NCBI RefSeq assembly: GCF_017592555.1 | Contig: NZ_JAGFNS010000006.1 | Coordinates: forward strand, 188,432 to 252,431 | DNA from: Actinoplanes flavus | GTDB taxonomy: Bacteria > Actinomycetota > Actinomycetes > Mycobacteriales > Micromonosporaceae | Length of the DNA: 64,000 nucleotides | Direction: 5' to 3' | Shown here: in pieces, positions 53,439 through 64,000 of the stretch | How the letters are laid out: each line of letters begins with the position of its first letter | Numbering within the stretch: the stretch's first letter is position 1 | The notes under the pieces: model-generated | The model's input: only the letters and a program-made list of their open reading frames with translations | Database searches by the model: none | What the model was told of the DNA's origin: nothing | Position numbers and translations under genes: made by a program

Positions 53439-54223
53439 CCGATTTCCACGTCGCCGACGCCGATCTGCTGGCCTGGGCCGAGAACCGGCTGACCGAGCCG
53501 GCCGCCTGGTCGGTGGAGGCGCACCTGGACGACTGCGCGGCCTGCCGGTTCCGGGTGCCGGCCACGCCGGCGCTCCCACCCGCACCGATGGACCTGCCGC
53601 CGCGGGGACGGGTCCGCCGGCCCACCCGGGCACGCCGGATCCGGCTGCTCATCGGGGCCGGGCCGCAGGCGCGGGTCGCCTGGTTCTCGGCGGTGGCCGT
53701 GACGGTGCTGCTCACCCTCACCGTGGCGGCCCAGCCGGGCGACCGGGTGCCGCACTGGCTGCTGCTCCTGGTGGCGCCGCTGCTGCCGGTGCTGGGTACA
53801 GCGGCGTCCTACGGGCCGCGGTCGGATCCGATGGCCGAGATGGTGGCGTCGACGGCGTACGGCGGCCTGCGCATCGTGCTGTGGCGGACCCTGTCGGTGC
53901 TCGCGGTTTCGCTGCCGGTGGCGGCGGCCGGCGGGGTCGTCTCGGCCCTGGGTTCGCCGGCGGTCTGGCTGCTGCCGTGCTGTGCCCTGACCGCGCTGAC
54001 CCTGGCGCTGGCCACGTTCACCGGCCCGGCGCTCGCCGCCTGGGTCGTCAGCGGTGGCTGGTTCGCGCTGGTCACCGCCGCGCACGGTCTCCCGGAGGAC
54101 ACCGCGCCGCTGGTGGACCCGCCGGCCACCCCGGTGTGGCTGGCCGTTCTCGCGGCGGCGGCCCTGATCATCACGCTTCGCCGGAACCACACCGGCGGGA
54201 ACACGAGGAGGGCGTACCGGTGA
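53435..54223 (+). CDS. Membrane anti-sigma factor with zinc-finger-like N-terminus
   Basis: 262 residues, ATGA overlap with the sigma gene. Residues 1-45 carry the zf-HC2-type arrangement (VEAHLDDCAACRF, His-x3-Cys-x2-Cys) that binds sigma. About six hydrophobic helices follow (from about residue 85), so the signal is sensed in or near the membrane. It overlaps the ABC ATPase gene start. Confidence 0.82.
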   Translation: MTDFHVADADLLAWAENRLTEPAAWSVEAHLDDCAACRFRVPATPALPPAPMDLPPRGRVRRPTRARRIRLLIGAGPQARVAWFSAVAVTVLLTLTVAAQPGDRVPHWLLLLVAPLLPVLGTAASYGPRSDPMAEMVASTAYGGLRIVLWRTLSVLAVSLPVAAAGGVVSALGSPAVWLLPCCALTALTLALATFTGPALAAWVVSGGWFALVTAAHGLPEDTAPLVDPPATPVWLAVLAAAALIITLRRNHTGGNTRRAYR

Positions 54224-54963
54224 CGGTGGCTGTCGAGGAGCTGACGGTCCGGTACGGCCGCCGGGTCGTGCTGAACGGGCTGGACCTGGCCCTGGACACC
54301 GGCGTGCACGGTCTGCTCGGCCCGAACGGGGCGGGCAAGACGACGCTGATGCGGGTGCTGGCCACGGTGGCGCCGCCGAACGGCGGCGGGGTGCGGTTGC
54401 TGGGTTCGGCGATCACCGGCGAGAAGGAGTTGCGGGCGGTCCGCCGGCAGCTCGGCTACCTGCCGCAGACGTTCGGGTTCTACCCGCGGTTCACGGTGCG
54501 CGAGTTCGTCGAGTACTTCGCCTGGCTCAAGGAGATGCCGGCCGCCCGGATCCCGGTGGCGGTGGATCGGGCGCTGGAGCGGGTGGGACTGCTGGACCGG
54601 GCCGACGACCGGATGAAGACACTCTCCGGCGGCATGCAGCGCCGGGCCGGGATCGCCCAGGCGATCGTGAACGATCCGCGGCTGCTGCTGCTCGACGAGC
54701 CGACCGCGGGGCTGGACCCGGAGCAGCGGGTGGCGTTCCGGTCCCTGCTGCGGGAGCTCGGGGTGGACGCGTGTGTGCTGGTCAGCACGCATCTGGTGGA
54801 GGACGTCGCGGTGGCGTGCGAACGGGTCAGCCTGGTCGACGGGGGCAGGCTGGTCTTCTCCGGCACGCCGGCGCAGCTGGCCGCGGCCGGCGGCGACGGC
54901 GATGCCGGTGACTCCGCCATCGAGCGTGGCTACACGGCCGTGCTGCGGGCGGCCCGCGCATGA
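54220..54963 (+). CDS. ABC transporter ATP-binding protein
   Basis: 247 residues, GTG start overlapping the previous stop. Walker A GPNGAGKTT near 38-46, Q-loop LPQTFGF, signature LSGGMQRR near 137, Walker B LLLLDEPTAG, His switch STHLVED. Single nucleotide-binding domain serving the two membrane proteins that follow. Confidence 0.92.
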   Translation: MTVAVEELTVRYGRRVVLNGLDLALDTGVHGLLGPNGAGKTTLMRVLATVAPPNGGGVRLLGSAITGEKELRAVRRQLGYLPQTFGFYPRFTVREFVEYFAWLKEMPAARIPVAVDRALERVGLLDRADDRMKTLSGGMQRRAGIAQAIVNDPRLLLLDEPTAGLDPEQRVAFRSLLRELGVDACVLVSTHLVEDVAVACERVSLVDGGRLVFSGTPAQLAAAGGDGDAGDSAIERGYTAVLRAARA

Positions 54964-56201
54964 TCGGGCGGATCCTGCGGATCGAACTGCGCCACGGCTC
55001 CGCGGCGCTGGCCGCGCTGGCCACGGCCGTCGGCCTGACCTGGGTGCTGGTGGCGAACCCGGCACAGTGGGTCGGCCAGTGGGGCGGCCTGGCCGTCTAC
55101 CTGCGGATGTGCCTCCTGGTGCTGTGCCCGCTGTTCCTGGCGGCCGGCGCGTGGCAGGCCGGCCGGGACCGTCGCGCCCGGACGGTGGAGCTGCTCGGGA
55201 CCGTTCCGCGCCCGGCGTGGCATCCGATGCTCACCGGCTGGGCGGCGGTGACGCTGGGCGGCCTGTGCGGCCTGGCGTTGCCGCTGCTGGTGGCCGCGGC
55301 CATGACCGCGCGGCTCGCCACCTATGCCGGTCCGGGCTGGTGGGGGCCGCTGCCGACGGTCCCGATCGGGCTGGCCGCGGCGTCGGCTCTCGGCGTCCTG
55401 ATCGGCCGGCGGTTCCCGGGGCGGTTCACCGCGCCGGTCGCCGGGCTGGCGCTCTACGTCGGGCTCGCGCTGCCCGCCTACTTCCCGGACAGCCGGTGGG
55501 CGGTCCTGTCCCCGGCGACCGACGAGTTCCGGTCGTACGTGCTCTGGCCGGCGTCCTTCCACACCTGGCAGGCGGCCTGGCTCGGGTTGCTCGCCGCGGT
55601 GTTCCTGCTGCTGGCGACCCGCCGCTGGTGGGCGGCGGTCGTCCCGGCCGCGCTCGCCGGGACGCTGCTCGTGGCCCTTCCGCCGGACGAGCCGGCCGAG
55701 GATCCCGGCGCGCTCGCGCTGGTGTGCACCGAGCGGGCCCCGCGGGTCTGCGTCACCCGGATCAACGAGTTCCTGCTGCCCGACGTCGACGCGGTGCTGC
55801 GGCCCGGCCTGGAACGGCTGGCCGGCATTCCGGGGACACCGGTCGAGGCCGTCGAGGAGAACGCCCGCCGGCCGGGCGGGCACCGCCCCGGCACCGCCTG
55901 GTTCTCCCTCCTCGATCAGGCCACACTCACCGGTGGGGTGGCTCGCCGGGACTGGCTGGAGACGACGTTCCGGAGCAGCCTGGGCGACGACGGCTGCCCG
56001 CCGCCGCCGGATTCGACCGGTGACCCGGTCGAGGACGCCTCATGGCGGACCGAGCTGGCGGCCTTCCTCTGGATGGAGGGTGACCCGCCGCCCGAGCTGA
56101 CGGCCCTGCCCGGGCAGCGGCAACGGGAGTGGATCGGGCGGGTGTTCGCCGCGAGCCGCGCCTGCGACCGCGCCGAACTGGCCCGGCTGGCGCTGTCGTG
56201 A
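54960..56201 (+). CDS. ABC transporter membrane protein with large extracytoplasmic part
   Basis: 413 residues. Six hydrophobic helices occupy residues about 15-240. The rest (about 250-413) is soluble and contains single cysteines (LVCTERAPRVCVTR), probably extracytoplasmic. ATGA overlap with the ATPase and GTGA overlap with the next gene. Substrate unknown. Confidence 0.75.
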   Translation: MIGRILRIELRHGSAALAALATAVGLTWVLVANPAQWVGQWGGLAVYLRMCLLVLCPLFLAAGAWQAGRDRRARTVELLGTVPRPAWHPMLTGWAAVTLGGLCGLALPLLVAAAMTARLATYAGPGWWGPLPTVPIGLAAASALGVLIGRRFPGRFTAPVAGLALYVGLALPAYFPDSRWAVLSPATDEFRSYVLWPASFHTWQAAWLGLLAAVFLLLATRRWWAAVVPAALAGTLLVALPPDEPAEDPGALALVCTERAPRVCVTRINEFLLPDVDAVLRPGLERLAGIPGTPVEAVEENARRPGGHRPGTAWFSLLDQATLTGGVARRDWLETTFRSSLGDDGCPPPPDSTGDPVEDASWRTELAAFLWMEGDPPPELTALPGQRQREWIGRVFAASRACDRAELARLALS

Positions 56202-56800
56202 CCGCCCGCGCGTTACGGCTGCACCTGCGGGCCCGCGGTGTCCCCCGGTTCGGCGCCGGGCTGATCCTGGTCACCGTGTTCGCCGGGGTGGCCGCGCAGT
56301 GGCTGGCCACCCGGCCGTTCTTCGACGGACCGGGCGCCCGGGTGCCGGTCGTGGCGCTCGCGCCGCTGCTGGCCGCGCTGCTGCTGGCCGGCACCCTGGC
56401 CGGCGCCGACGAGTCGCTGGAGCGCGTCACCCCGGTCCGCTGGCGGCTGGTCCGGGCCGCCCATGTGGGTGCCGCGACCGTGCTGGTGGCGCTGCTGCTG
56501 GCGGCGACCGGTCTGCACGATCCGGCGGTCTACGGCTCGTACGCCCTGGTGCGCAACACCCTGGGCTGCACCGGCCTGGTCGCCGGGGCGGCGGTGCTGA
56601 TCGGCGCCCGCCTGGCGTGGCTGCCCGCGTTCGCCTACGTCGTCACCGTCTACGGCGCGTCCCCGGCCCGCGACGGCGGCTGGGAGAACCTGTGGGCGTG
56701 GCCGTTGCAGCCGTCGACGGCCGGGTGGTCGTGGGCGCCGGCGCTGGCCGCCTGCGCGGCCGGCGCCGTCCTCTACGTCCGTTGGGGAGCGCGCGGCTAG
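56198..56800 (+). CDS. Small ABC-2-like membrane protein
   Basis: 200 residues, GTG start. About six hydrophobic helices and no soluble domain; probable second permease subunit of the preceding ABC transporter. Its stop overlaps that of purE on the other strand by four bases, so the operon ends here without a visible spacer terminator. Confidence 0.68.
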   Translation: MTARALRLHLRARGVPRFGAGLILVTVFAGVAAQWLATRPFFDGPGARVPVVALAPLLAALLLAGTLAGADESLERVTPVRWRLVRAAHVGAATVLVALLLAATGLHDPAVYGSYALVRNTLGCTGLVAGAAVLIGARLAWLPAFAYVVTVYGASPARDGGWENLWAWPLQPSTAGWSWAPALAACAAGAVLYVRWGARG

Positions 56801-57294
56801 CCCATCAGCTTCTCGCGCAGCGCCGCGTCCTTCTCGGCGACCATCTCCTCCAGGCCCTTCTGGAACGTCGCCATCCGCTGCCGCAGCACCGGATCGGACG
56901 CCCCGAGGATCCGGACCGCGAGCAGGCCGGCGTTGCGCGCCCCACCGATCGACACGGTCGCCACCGGCACACCGGCCGGCATCTGCACGATCGACAGCAG
57001 CGAGTCCATCCCGTCCAGGTGCTTGAGCGGCACCGGGACGCCGATCACCGGCAGCGGGGTGAGCGAGGCCACCATGCCCGGCAGGTGCGCGGCCCCGCCG
57101 GCCCCGGCGATGATCGCCTGGATGCCCCGGCTGGCCGCGGACTCGGCGTAGTCGACCATCTTGCGCACGGTCCGGTGCGCGGAGACCACGCCGACCTCGA
57201 ACGGCACCTCGAACTCGGCGAGAGCGACGGCGGCCGCCTCCATGGTGGGCCAGTCCGAGTCGCTGCCCATGATGATGCCGACACGCGGGGCCAT
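56797..57294 (-). CDS. purE: N5-carboxyaminoimidazole ribonucleotide mutase
   Basis: 165 residues with the class I PurE opening [27 protein letters not shown] and the [15 protein letters not shown] active-site loop. Converts N5-CAIR to CAIR in purine synthesis. Directly downstream of purK (purE ATG abuts the purK stop), so the two are co-expressed. Confidence 0.96.
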   Translation of the reverse strand: MAPRVGIIMGSDSDWPTMEAAAVALAEFEVPFEVGVVSAHRTVRKMVDYAESAASRGIQAIIAGAGGAAHLPGMVASLTPLPVIGVPVPLKHLDGMDSLLSIVQMPAGVPVATVSIGGARNAGLLAVRILGASDPVLRQRMATFQKGLEEMVAEKDAALREKLMG

Positions 57295-58437
57295 CTACAC
57301 GCCTTCCTGGAGCCACTTGGCGGCGCGCGCGGCCCGCGCCCGCACCTCGGTCAGATCGTCGCCGAGCACGGTCACGTGGCCGATCTTGCGGCCGGGCCGG
57401 ACCTGCTTGCCGTAGAGGTGCACCCGCGCGTCCGGAACCTCGGCGAACAGGTGGTGCAGCCGCTCGTCGATGGAGATGCCGCCGGGCTCACCACCCAGCA
57501 CGTTCGCCATCACGACGACCGGGGCGGCCAGCGCCGTGGAGCCCATCGGGTAGTCCAGCACGGCCCGCAGGTGCTGCTCGAACTGTGAGGTCCGGGCGCC
57601 CTCGATGGTCCAGTGGCCGGAGTTGTGCGGGCGCATGGCCAGCTCGTTGACCACGATGCCGGCGTCGGTCTCGAACAGCTCGACGGCCAGCAGGCCCACC
57701 ACACCCAGCTCGTTGGCCAGGTCGATGGCGAGCTGCTGAGCCTCCAGGGCACACTCGTCGGACAGGCCGGGCGCCGGCGCGATCACCTCGACACAGATCC
57801 CGTCCCGCTGCACGGTCTCCACCACCGGGTACGCCGCCACCTGCCCGAACGGCGACCGCGCCACGAGGGCGGCGAGCTCCCGCTTGAGGGCCACCTTCTC
57901 CTCGACGATCAGCGGGATACCGGTGGACACCAGGTCGGCGGCCGCCTCCGGGGAGCCGACCATCCAGACGCCGCGTCCGTCGTACCCCCCTCGGGTCGCC
58001 TTGGCCACCACCGGCCAGGAGCCGCCCGCGAAGGTCTCCACGTCGGAGGCGGTGGCGATCCGCGCCCAGCGCGGCACCGGCGCGCCCAGCTCGGCGAGGC
58101 GCTCCCGCATGAGCCCCTTGTCCTGGGCGAAGACCAGCGCCTTCGAGCCCGGGAAGATCTTCACGCCTTCCGACTCGAGCGCCTCGATGTGCTCGGTCGG
58201 CACATGCTCGTGGTCGAAGGTGACGGCGTCGCACCCCTTGGCGAACTCGCGCAGCGCCGCGAGATCGGTGTGCGTGCCGATCGGCACGTCGGCCGCGACG
58301 AGCGCGGCACTGTCATCGGGCTTCTCACTGAGCACGCGCAGTGACTGGCCGAGGGAAATGGCGGCCTGGTGGGTCATCCGGGCCAGCTGCCCGCCTCCCA
58401 CCATGCCGACTACAGGCAGACCGGTTCGGGTATCCAT
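57295..58437 (-). CDS. purK: N5-carboxyaminoimidazole ribonucleotide synthase
   Basis: 380 residues, ATP-grasp enzyme. Opening VGMVGGGQLARMTHQAA, the ATP-grasp phrases PVVAKATRGGYDGRG and ELFETDAGIVVNELAMRPHNSGHWTIE. Makes N5-CAIR from AIR, bicarbonate and ATP; partner of PurE. Confidence 0.95.
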   Translation of the reverse strand: MDTRTGLPVVGMVGGGQLARMTHQAAISLGQSLRVLSEKPDDSAALVAADVPIGTHTDLAALREFAKGCDAVTFDHEHVPTEHIEALESEGVKIFPGSKALVFAQDKGLMRERLAELGAPVPRWARIATASDVETFAGGSWPVVAKATRGGYDGRGVWMVGSPEAAADLVSTGIPLIVEEKVALKRELAALVARSPFGQVAAYPVVETVQRDGICVEVIAPAPGLSDECALEAQQLAIDLANELGVVGLLAVELFETDAGIVVNELAMRPHNSGHWTIEGARTSQFEQHLRAVLDYPMGSTALAAPVVVMANVLGGEPGGISIDERLHHLFAEVPDARVHLYGKQVRPGRKIGHVTVLGDDLTEVRARAARAAKWLQEGV

Positions 58438-58631
58438 CGCTCAGCCAGCCTAGCGACGCCCCAGATCAACCCCAAAATCAACCCCATTCCCCGGTACGGC
58501 GACAGCGCACCGCTTTCACTCTGCCGCGCTCCAGGAATCGCCGGGCATCGCCGTTAGCTGACCCCCGAAGGCGATTACGAGGTCAGCGCGAAGGTTCCGC
58601 TGGCATGGCTCCTCCGGACCTCACCCTCGGA

Positions 58632-60638
<2,007 letters not shown>

Positions 60639-60650
60639 GCCCCCAGCCTC

Positions 60651-63179
60651 TCACGCGGTCGAGGCGTCGTCCGCGCGCAACGGGGTCACATTGCCACCGG
60701 AGGCCGACCGGGCCAGCTGCGACAACGCCTGAACGATCTTGTCGGCGGGCATCGGCTTGCAGAAGTGGTAGCCCTGCGCGGACGGGCAGCCGAGCGCGAT
60801 GAGGGCGGCCCGCTGCTCGATCGTCTCGATGCCCTCGGCGACCACCCGCACGCCCAGCCGGGCGCCGAGCTCGACCGCGCCGCGGACCACGGCCCCGGCC
60901 GCCGCCGAGTCGATCATCTCGTCCACGAACGACCGGTCGATCTTGATCTCGTCGACCGGCATCCGGGTGACCGACGCCAGCGAGGAGAAGCCGGTGCCGA
61001 AGTCGTCGAGCGACACCTGGACGCCGGAGGACCGCAACCGGGCCAGCACCTCGTCGACGATCTCCTGCTCGCTGACCGCCACCGACTCGGTGATCTCCAG
61101 GACCAGCCGCGACGCGGGCGTACGGTGCCGGCGCAGCGCCTCGGTCACCTGGGCCGGGAAGGTCGGGTCGGTGAGGCTGCGGGCCGAGACGTTCACCGAG
61201 ACCGGTACGTCGATGCCGTTCGCCGTCCAGTCTCCGGCCGCGGCCAGGGCCAGGTCGAGCACCCGCCGGGTGAACGGGATGAGCAGCTCGCTGCGTTCCA
61301 CGGCGGGCAGGAACTCGGCCGGCGAGAGGTAGCCGCGCCGCGGGTGCCGCCAGCGGACCAGTGCCTCGACCCCGGTCGGCTCCGAGGTGACCAGGTCCAC
61401 GGCGGGTTGCAGGTGCAGCATGATCTGGTCGTCGGCGGCGAACGCGTCCTGGAGGTCGGCGAGCAGTGCCAGCCGGTCGGTGCTGCTGGCGTCCTGCGCG
61501 CTGTCGTACGTCCCGACCGTGACGCCCAGCTCCTTGGCCCGCGCGGTCGCCAGCGACGCCCGGCGCAGCAGCTCGCCCACCTCGCACTGGCCGGCCCGTT
61601 CCACCGCCACGCCGACGGTCACCTCGATCGACAGCCGGACTCCGGCCACCTCCATCGGCACCCGGAGCTGTTCGACCAGCTCCCGGGCCCGGCGCAGGGC
61701 GGTCGGCAGCGGGCTGGGCTCGCCGTGTGCCGGGGCGGCCGAGTCGGCCAGCGTCGCGACCGGCGCCAGCAGGGCGAACTCGTCGTCCCCGGTGCGCCCG
61801 ATGAGTTCGGTGTCCCGGATCAGGCCGCTGAGCCGGTCCGCGATCAGGCGCAGCACCTCGTCGCCGCCACCGTGCCCGAGCGTGCTGTTCACCTCGCCGA
61901 ACCCGACCACGTCGAGCAGCAGCAGCGCGACCGGACGGTCCCGGTCGAGCGCGCGCACCAGCGGGTCGCCCTCGTCGCCGAGCGAGGCCCGGTTGATCAG
62001 GCCGGTGAGCGGGTCGTGCACCCGGTCGTGGGCGGCACGCGCCTCCACCTCGACGATCCGCTGGTGGGCGGCCGCGTCGTGCAGGGCCCCGGCCAGCGCC
62101 TCCCCGTACGCCGCGATCGCCGCCTCGTCACGGGGCACCGGCAGCCCGGGTTCGGCGAGCCAGACGGTGAGCTCGCCGACCGGACGGCCGGACAACGCCA
62201 TGGTGCGGGTGATCGCCGGGCCGGAGCGGCCGCCGGTCGCGTCCAGCAGCCCGGGGAGGTCCTGGGCGTACCGCCGGCAGCCGTGCCCGGTGCGGACCTC
62301 CAGCTCGGCCCGTCGGGCGCCGAAGACGTCGAGGGCGCCGAGCAGCCCGGCCCGGGCCACCTCGGCCTCGCTGGTGCCGGGCAGCCGGGCGGTGGCCGCC
62401 GCGAAGGCCTCCCACATCCGGCGTTCCTCGGCGGCGCGCAGGTGGAACCGGTAGGTGCGGTGCAGCAGCCACAGCACCGGCCCGAAGGCGAGCAGCCAGA
62501 GCGGCTCCCGGATCAGGGCGTAGACCGCGCACAGGCCGACGATCAGGTTCCCCACGGTCATCGGCAGTTTGGCGTAGAGGACCCGGGTGGCGATCTGCCC
62601 GGGGTGCGCGTCCCGGTGCAGCATCAGGGTGAGCACCACCAGGCCGAACGTGATGAGCAGGTAGGTGCCGGCGCCGGCCATCAGGGCGAGCGGTAGCCGG
62701 GCGCTGTGCACCGGCACGTCGCCGGCCAGCATCGAGGTGACCAGGGCGGCCCCGGCCACGCCGAGGGTCATCGAGGCGATCAGGTGCACGATCTCGGTGA
62801 CGTTGCGCAGGCCGGTGAACCAGGCGAGCACCAGCCACGCGGCGCCGGTGCCGGCCAGGGTGGCGGCGGGCAGCCAGCCGGCCGGGGCCAGCACGAAGCC
62901 GACCACCACGGCGGCCTCCGCCCAGCTGACCGACACGGCGTCCGGGCCGAGCCGGAACCGCAGTCCGGCGAGCTGGGCGATGGCGGCGAGCACCGCGGCC
63001 ACGCAGACGCCGTAGACCGGGGCGAGCGGGCGGCCGTCGGCCGGTCGCACGGGCTGGAACGCGCCGAGGACGACGGCCGCGGCGGCGGCGATCACGACGA
63101 CGGCGGTGAGGATCCGCACCGGGCGGGGGCGGCCGGTCAGGCCGACGGCGGCGAGCCGGGACCGCGGTGGGGGCTTCAT
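60651..63179 (-). CDS. Membrane GGDEF-EAL cyclic-di-GMP protein
   Basis: 842 residues. About eight hydrophobic helices fill residues 20-245. A GAF-like segment may follow. The GGDEF domain (about 385-550) has HGGGDEVLRL in place of GGDEF (Phe to Val), so cyclase activity is uncertain. The EAL domain (about 570-820) retains EALVRWRHP, NVSARSL, DDFGTGFSSL, KIDRSFV and AEGIET, consistent with an active phosphodiesterase. Its ATG overlaps the stop of a 25-codon upstream ORF. Confidence 0.88.
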   Translation of the reverse strand: MKPPPRSRLAAVGLTGRPRPVRILTAVVVIAAAAAVVLGAFQPVRPADGRPLAPVYGVCVAAVLAAIAQLAGLRFRLGPDAVSVSWAEAAVVVGFVLAPAGWLPAATLAGTGAAWLVLAWFTGLRNVTEIVHLIASMTLGVAGAALVTSMLAGDVPVHSARLPLALMAGAGTYLLITFGLVVLTLMLHRDAHPGQIATRVLYAKLPMTVGNLIVGLCAVYALIREPLWLLAFGPVLWLLHRTYRFHLRAAEERRMWEAFAAATARLPGTSEAEVARAGLLGALDVFGARRAELEVRTGHGCRRYAQDLPGLLDATGGRSGPAITRTMALSGRPVGELTVWLAEPGLPVPRDEAAIAAYGEALAGALHDAAAHQRIVEVEARAAHDRVHDPLTGLINRASLGDEGDPLVRALDRDRPVALLLLDVVGFGEVNSTLGHGGGDEVLRLIADRLSGLIRDTELIGRTGDDEFALLAPVATLADSAAPAHGEPSPLPTALRRARELVEQLRVPMEVAGVRLSIEVTVGVAVERAGQCEVGELLRRASLATARAKELGVTVGTYDSAQDASSTDRLALLADLQDAFAADDQIMLHLQPAVDLVTSEPTGVEALVRWRHPRRGYLSPAEFLPAVERSELLIPFTRRVLDLALAAAGDWTANGIDVPVSVNVSARSLTDPTFPAQVTEALRRHRTPASRLVLEITESVAVSEQEIVDEVLARLRSSGVQVSLDDFGTGFSSLASVTRMPVDEIKIDRSFVDEMIDSAAAGAVVRGAVELGARLGVRVVAEGIETIEQRAALIALGCPSAQGYHFCKPMPADKIVQALSQLARSASGGNVTPLRADDASTA

Positions 63180-63253
63180 GGCGACGCCCGCCGGCGCACG
63201 GCCGGATGCACGTGCAGCGCGGTTACCGAGAGTCGGCGCCGAACCGTGGTCAT
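63176..63253 (-). CDS. 25-residue leader ORF upstream of the GGDEF-EAL gene
   Basis: MTTVRRRLSVTALHVHPAVR then RRASP. A GGAAGGGGG site lies 8 or so bases before the ATG, and the stop overlaps the downstream start (ATGA). Arginine-rich short ORFs like this are seen as leader peptides in actinomycetes; translation here would control coupling into the GGDEF-EAL gene. Confidence 0.45.
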   Translation of the reverse strand: MTTVRRRLSVTALHVHPAVRRRASP

Positions 63254-63411
63254 GTCGGCGCCCCCTTCCGCGCAGGGTCCGAGGGCCGTGCGGCCCCCGG
63301 GCGGAAGGCTAAATCAATCGCGATGAACGCAACAGGGCTTGACGTCGCCGGAAGGGCCACACTCGGCGCGGGACGGCCGGAACCACGCGGGCCGGCCGGC
63401 GGGCCGCTCGG

Positions 63412-63762
63412 TCAGGAGCGCTCCGGCCCGTCGCCGGGCGCGGTTCCACTTTGCTCCTCCGGCACGCCCGCCACCTCGGCTTCTGCTGGTCCGGCGGGCG
63501 TCGCCGATCGACCGGCCTCGACATCGGCGGCCGCCGCGGCGCCGGAACTCCCGGCGCCGGCGTCGTCACGGGCGATCTGCGCCACACGATCCCGCTCACC
63601 GGCGACCGGGAAACTGTCGGGAAGCCGACGAATGCGCTTGTTCATGTTGCGGATCAGCGCCACGGTGGCTATGCACATCAAAACGATGAGGAACAGCCCC
63701 ATCGGGCCGGCCAGACCGCCCGATCGGGTGTCACCGAAGTTGTTGACCGCGAGAACGTCCAC
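63412..63762 (-). CDS. Small single-pass membrane protein
   Basis: 116 residues. One transmembrane helix (about 20-38, PMGLFLIVLMCIATVALI) followed by a basic KRIRRLP stop-transfer and a long Ala/Gly/Glu-rich disordered tail. It starts 16 bases after mca; small membrane proteins at this position are common in actinobacteria. Function unknown. Confidence 0.75.
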   Translation of the reverse strand: MDVLAVNNFGDTRSGGLAGPMGLFLIVLMCIATVALIRNMNKRIRRLPDSFPVAGERDRVAQIARDDAGAGSSGAAAAADVEAGRSATPAGPAEAEVAGVPEEQSGTAPGDGPERS

Positions 63763-63778
63763 CCCGCCAGCCTACTGC

Positions 63779-64000
63779 TCAGTGGGCGCCGACCTTCTCC
63801 CGGATGCCCGCGAACAGGTCGGACTCCGGAATCGGGCTGTCGACGACCGAGCGGGCGAGCTCGAAGTCCTCGGTGGGCCACACCTTCTGCTGCATCTCGA
63901 GCGGGATGTGGAACCAGAACCCGTCCGGGTCGACCTGGGTGGCGTGGGCGCGCAGCGCGTCGTCGCGAACGCCGAAATACTCTCCGCACTCGACCCGGGT
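63779..64000 (-). CDS. mca: Mycothiol S-conjugate amidase, C-terminal end
   Basis: The 73 visible C-terminal residues include [26 protein letters not shown] and the family ending [13 protein letters not shown]. Mca (PIG-L fold zinc amidase) cleaves mycothiol conjugates for detoxification, a marker of actinobacteria. The 5' part lies beyond the window. Confidence 0.85.
   Translation of the reverse strand, partial: TRVECGEYFGVRDDALRAHATQVDPDGFWFHIPLEMQQKVWPTEDFELARSVVDSPIPESDLFAGIREKVGAH

Overview
The window is high-GC actinobacterial DNA. The mycothiol-conjugate amidase end at the right edge, the many four-base start/stop overlaps, GTG/TTG starts and leaderless-looking promoters fit a filamentous actinomycete. 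A Micromonosporaceae (Actinoplanes-like) origin is my guess, not something I could test. There are four regions.

(1) 1-6179, minus strand: a tightly coupled operon that looks like hydrazine (N-N bond) chemistry. It encodes an APC amino-acid permease, a cupin, a MetRS-like enzyme, a periplasmic-binding-protein-like protein without a signal peptide, and a DAO-fold FAD oxidase that runs off the window. Cupin plus MetRS-like is the hydrazine synthetase pair known as a single fusion protein in other pathways; here it is two overlapping genes. A two-domain HTH/LuxR-type regulator lies upstream.

(2) 6546-27694, plus strand: the most interesting region. A strong promoter reads a 54-residue acidic scaffold peptide that starts at TTG, then a hairpin, then about 21 kb of almost continuously coupled genes: a flavin-reductase-like protein, a TPR protein, five different LanB N-terminal-domain proteins (none with the C-terminal elimination domain), a TldD/TldE protease pair, an MFS exporter and two SAM methyltransferases. 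I read this as a pearlin-type cluster, in which PEARL enzymes add amino acids from aminoacyl-tRNA to the C-terminus of a scaffold peptide, the additions are modified, and a protease releases the product. Five PEARL-like enzymes in one operon, one of them lacking the winged-helix segment, make it a strong candidate for an undescribed pathway.

(3) 27797-46432: an 18.6-kb integrative element inserted in the 3' end of an acyl-CoA dehydrogenase gene. It is flanked by 76-bp direct copies of that gene end; the chromosomal copy is left at 27721-27796, and the element supplies a synonymous replacement tail to the intact gene at 46359-47513. It carries a tyrosine integrase with an apparent one-base frameshift, a GNAT-PIN-ASCH-like protein with a separate ASCH protein, several unknown proteins, a complete Wadjet JetABCD anti-plasmid system, and an AbiEii-type nucleotidyltransferase with a partner.

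(4) 46359-64000: core chromosome. It has the acyl-CoA dehydrogenase, a 1704-residue multi-pass membrane protein, an ECF sigma/anti-sigma/ABC transporter operon, purE-purK, a SPATA20/YyaL-type thioredoxin-domain protein, a membrane GGDEF-EAL protein behind a short leader ORF, a small membrane protein and the 3' end of mca. No tRNA, rRNA or CRISPR array was seen.
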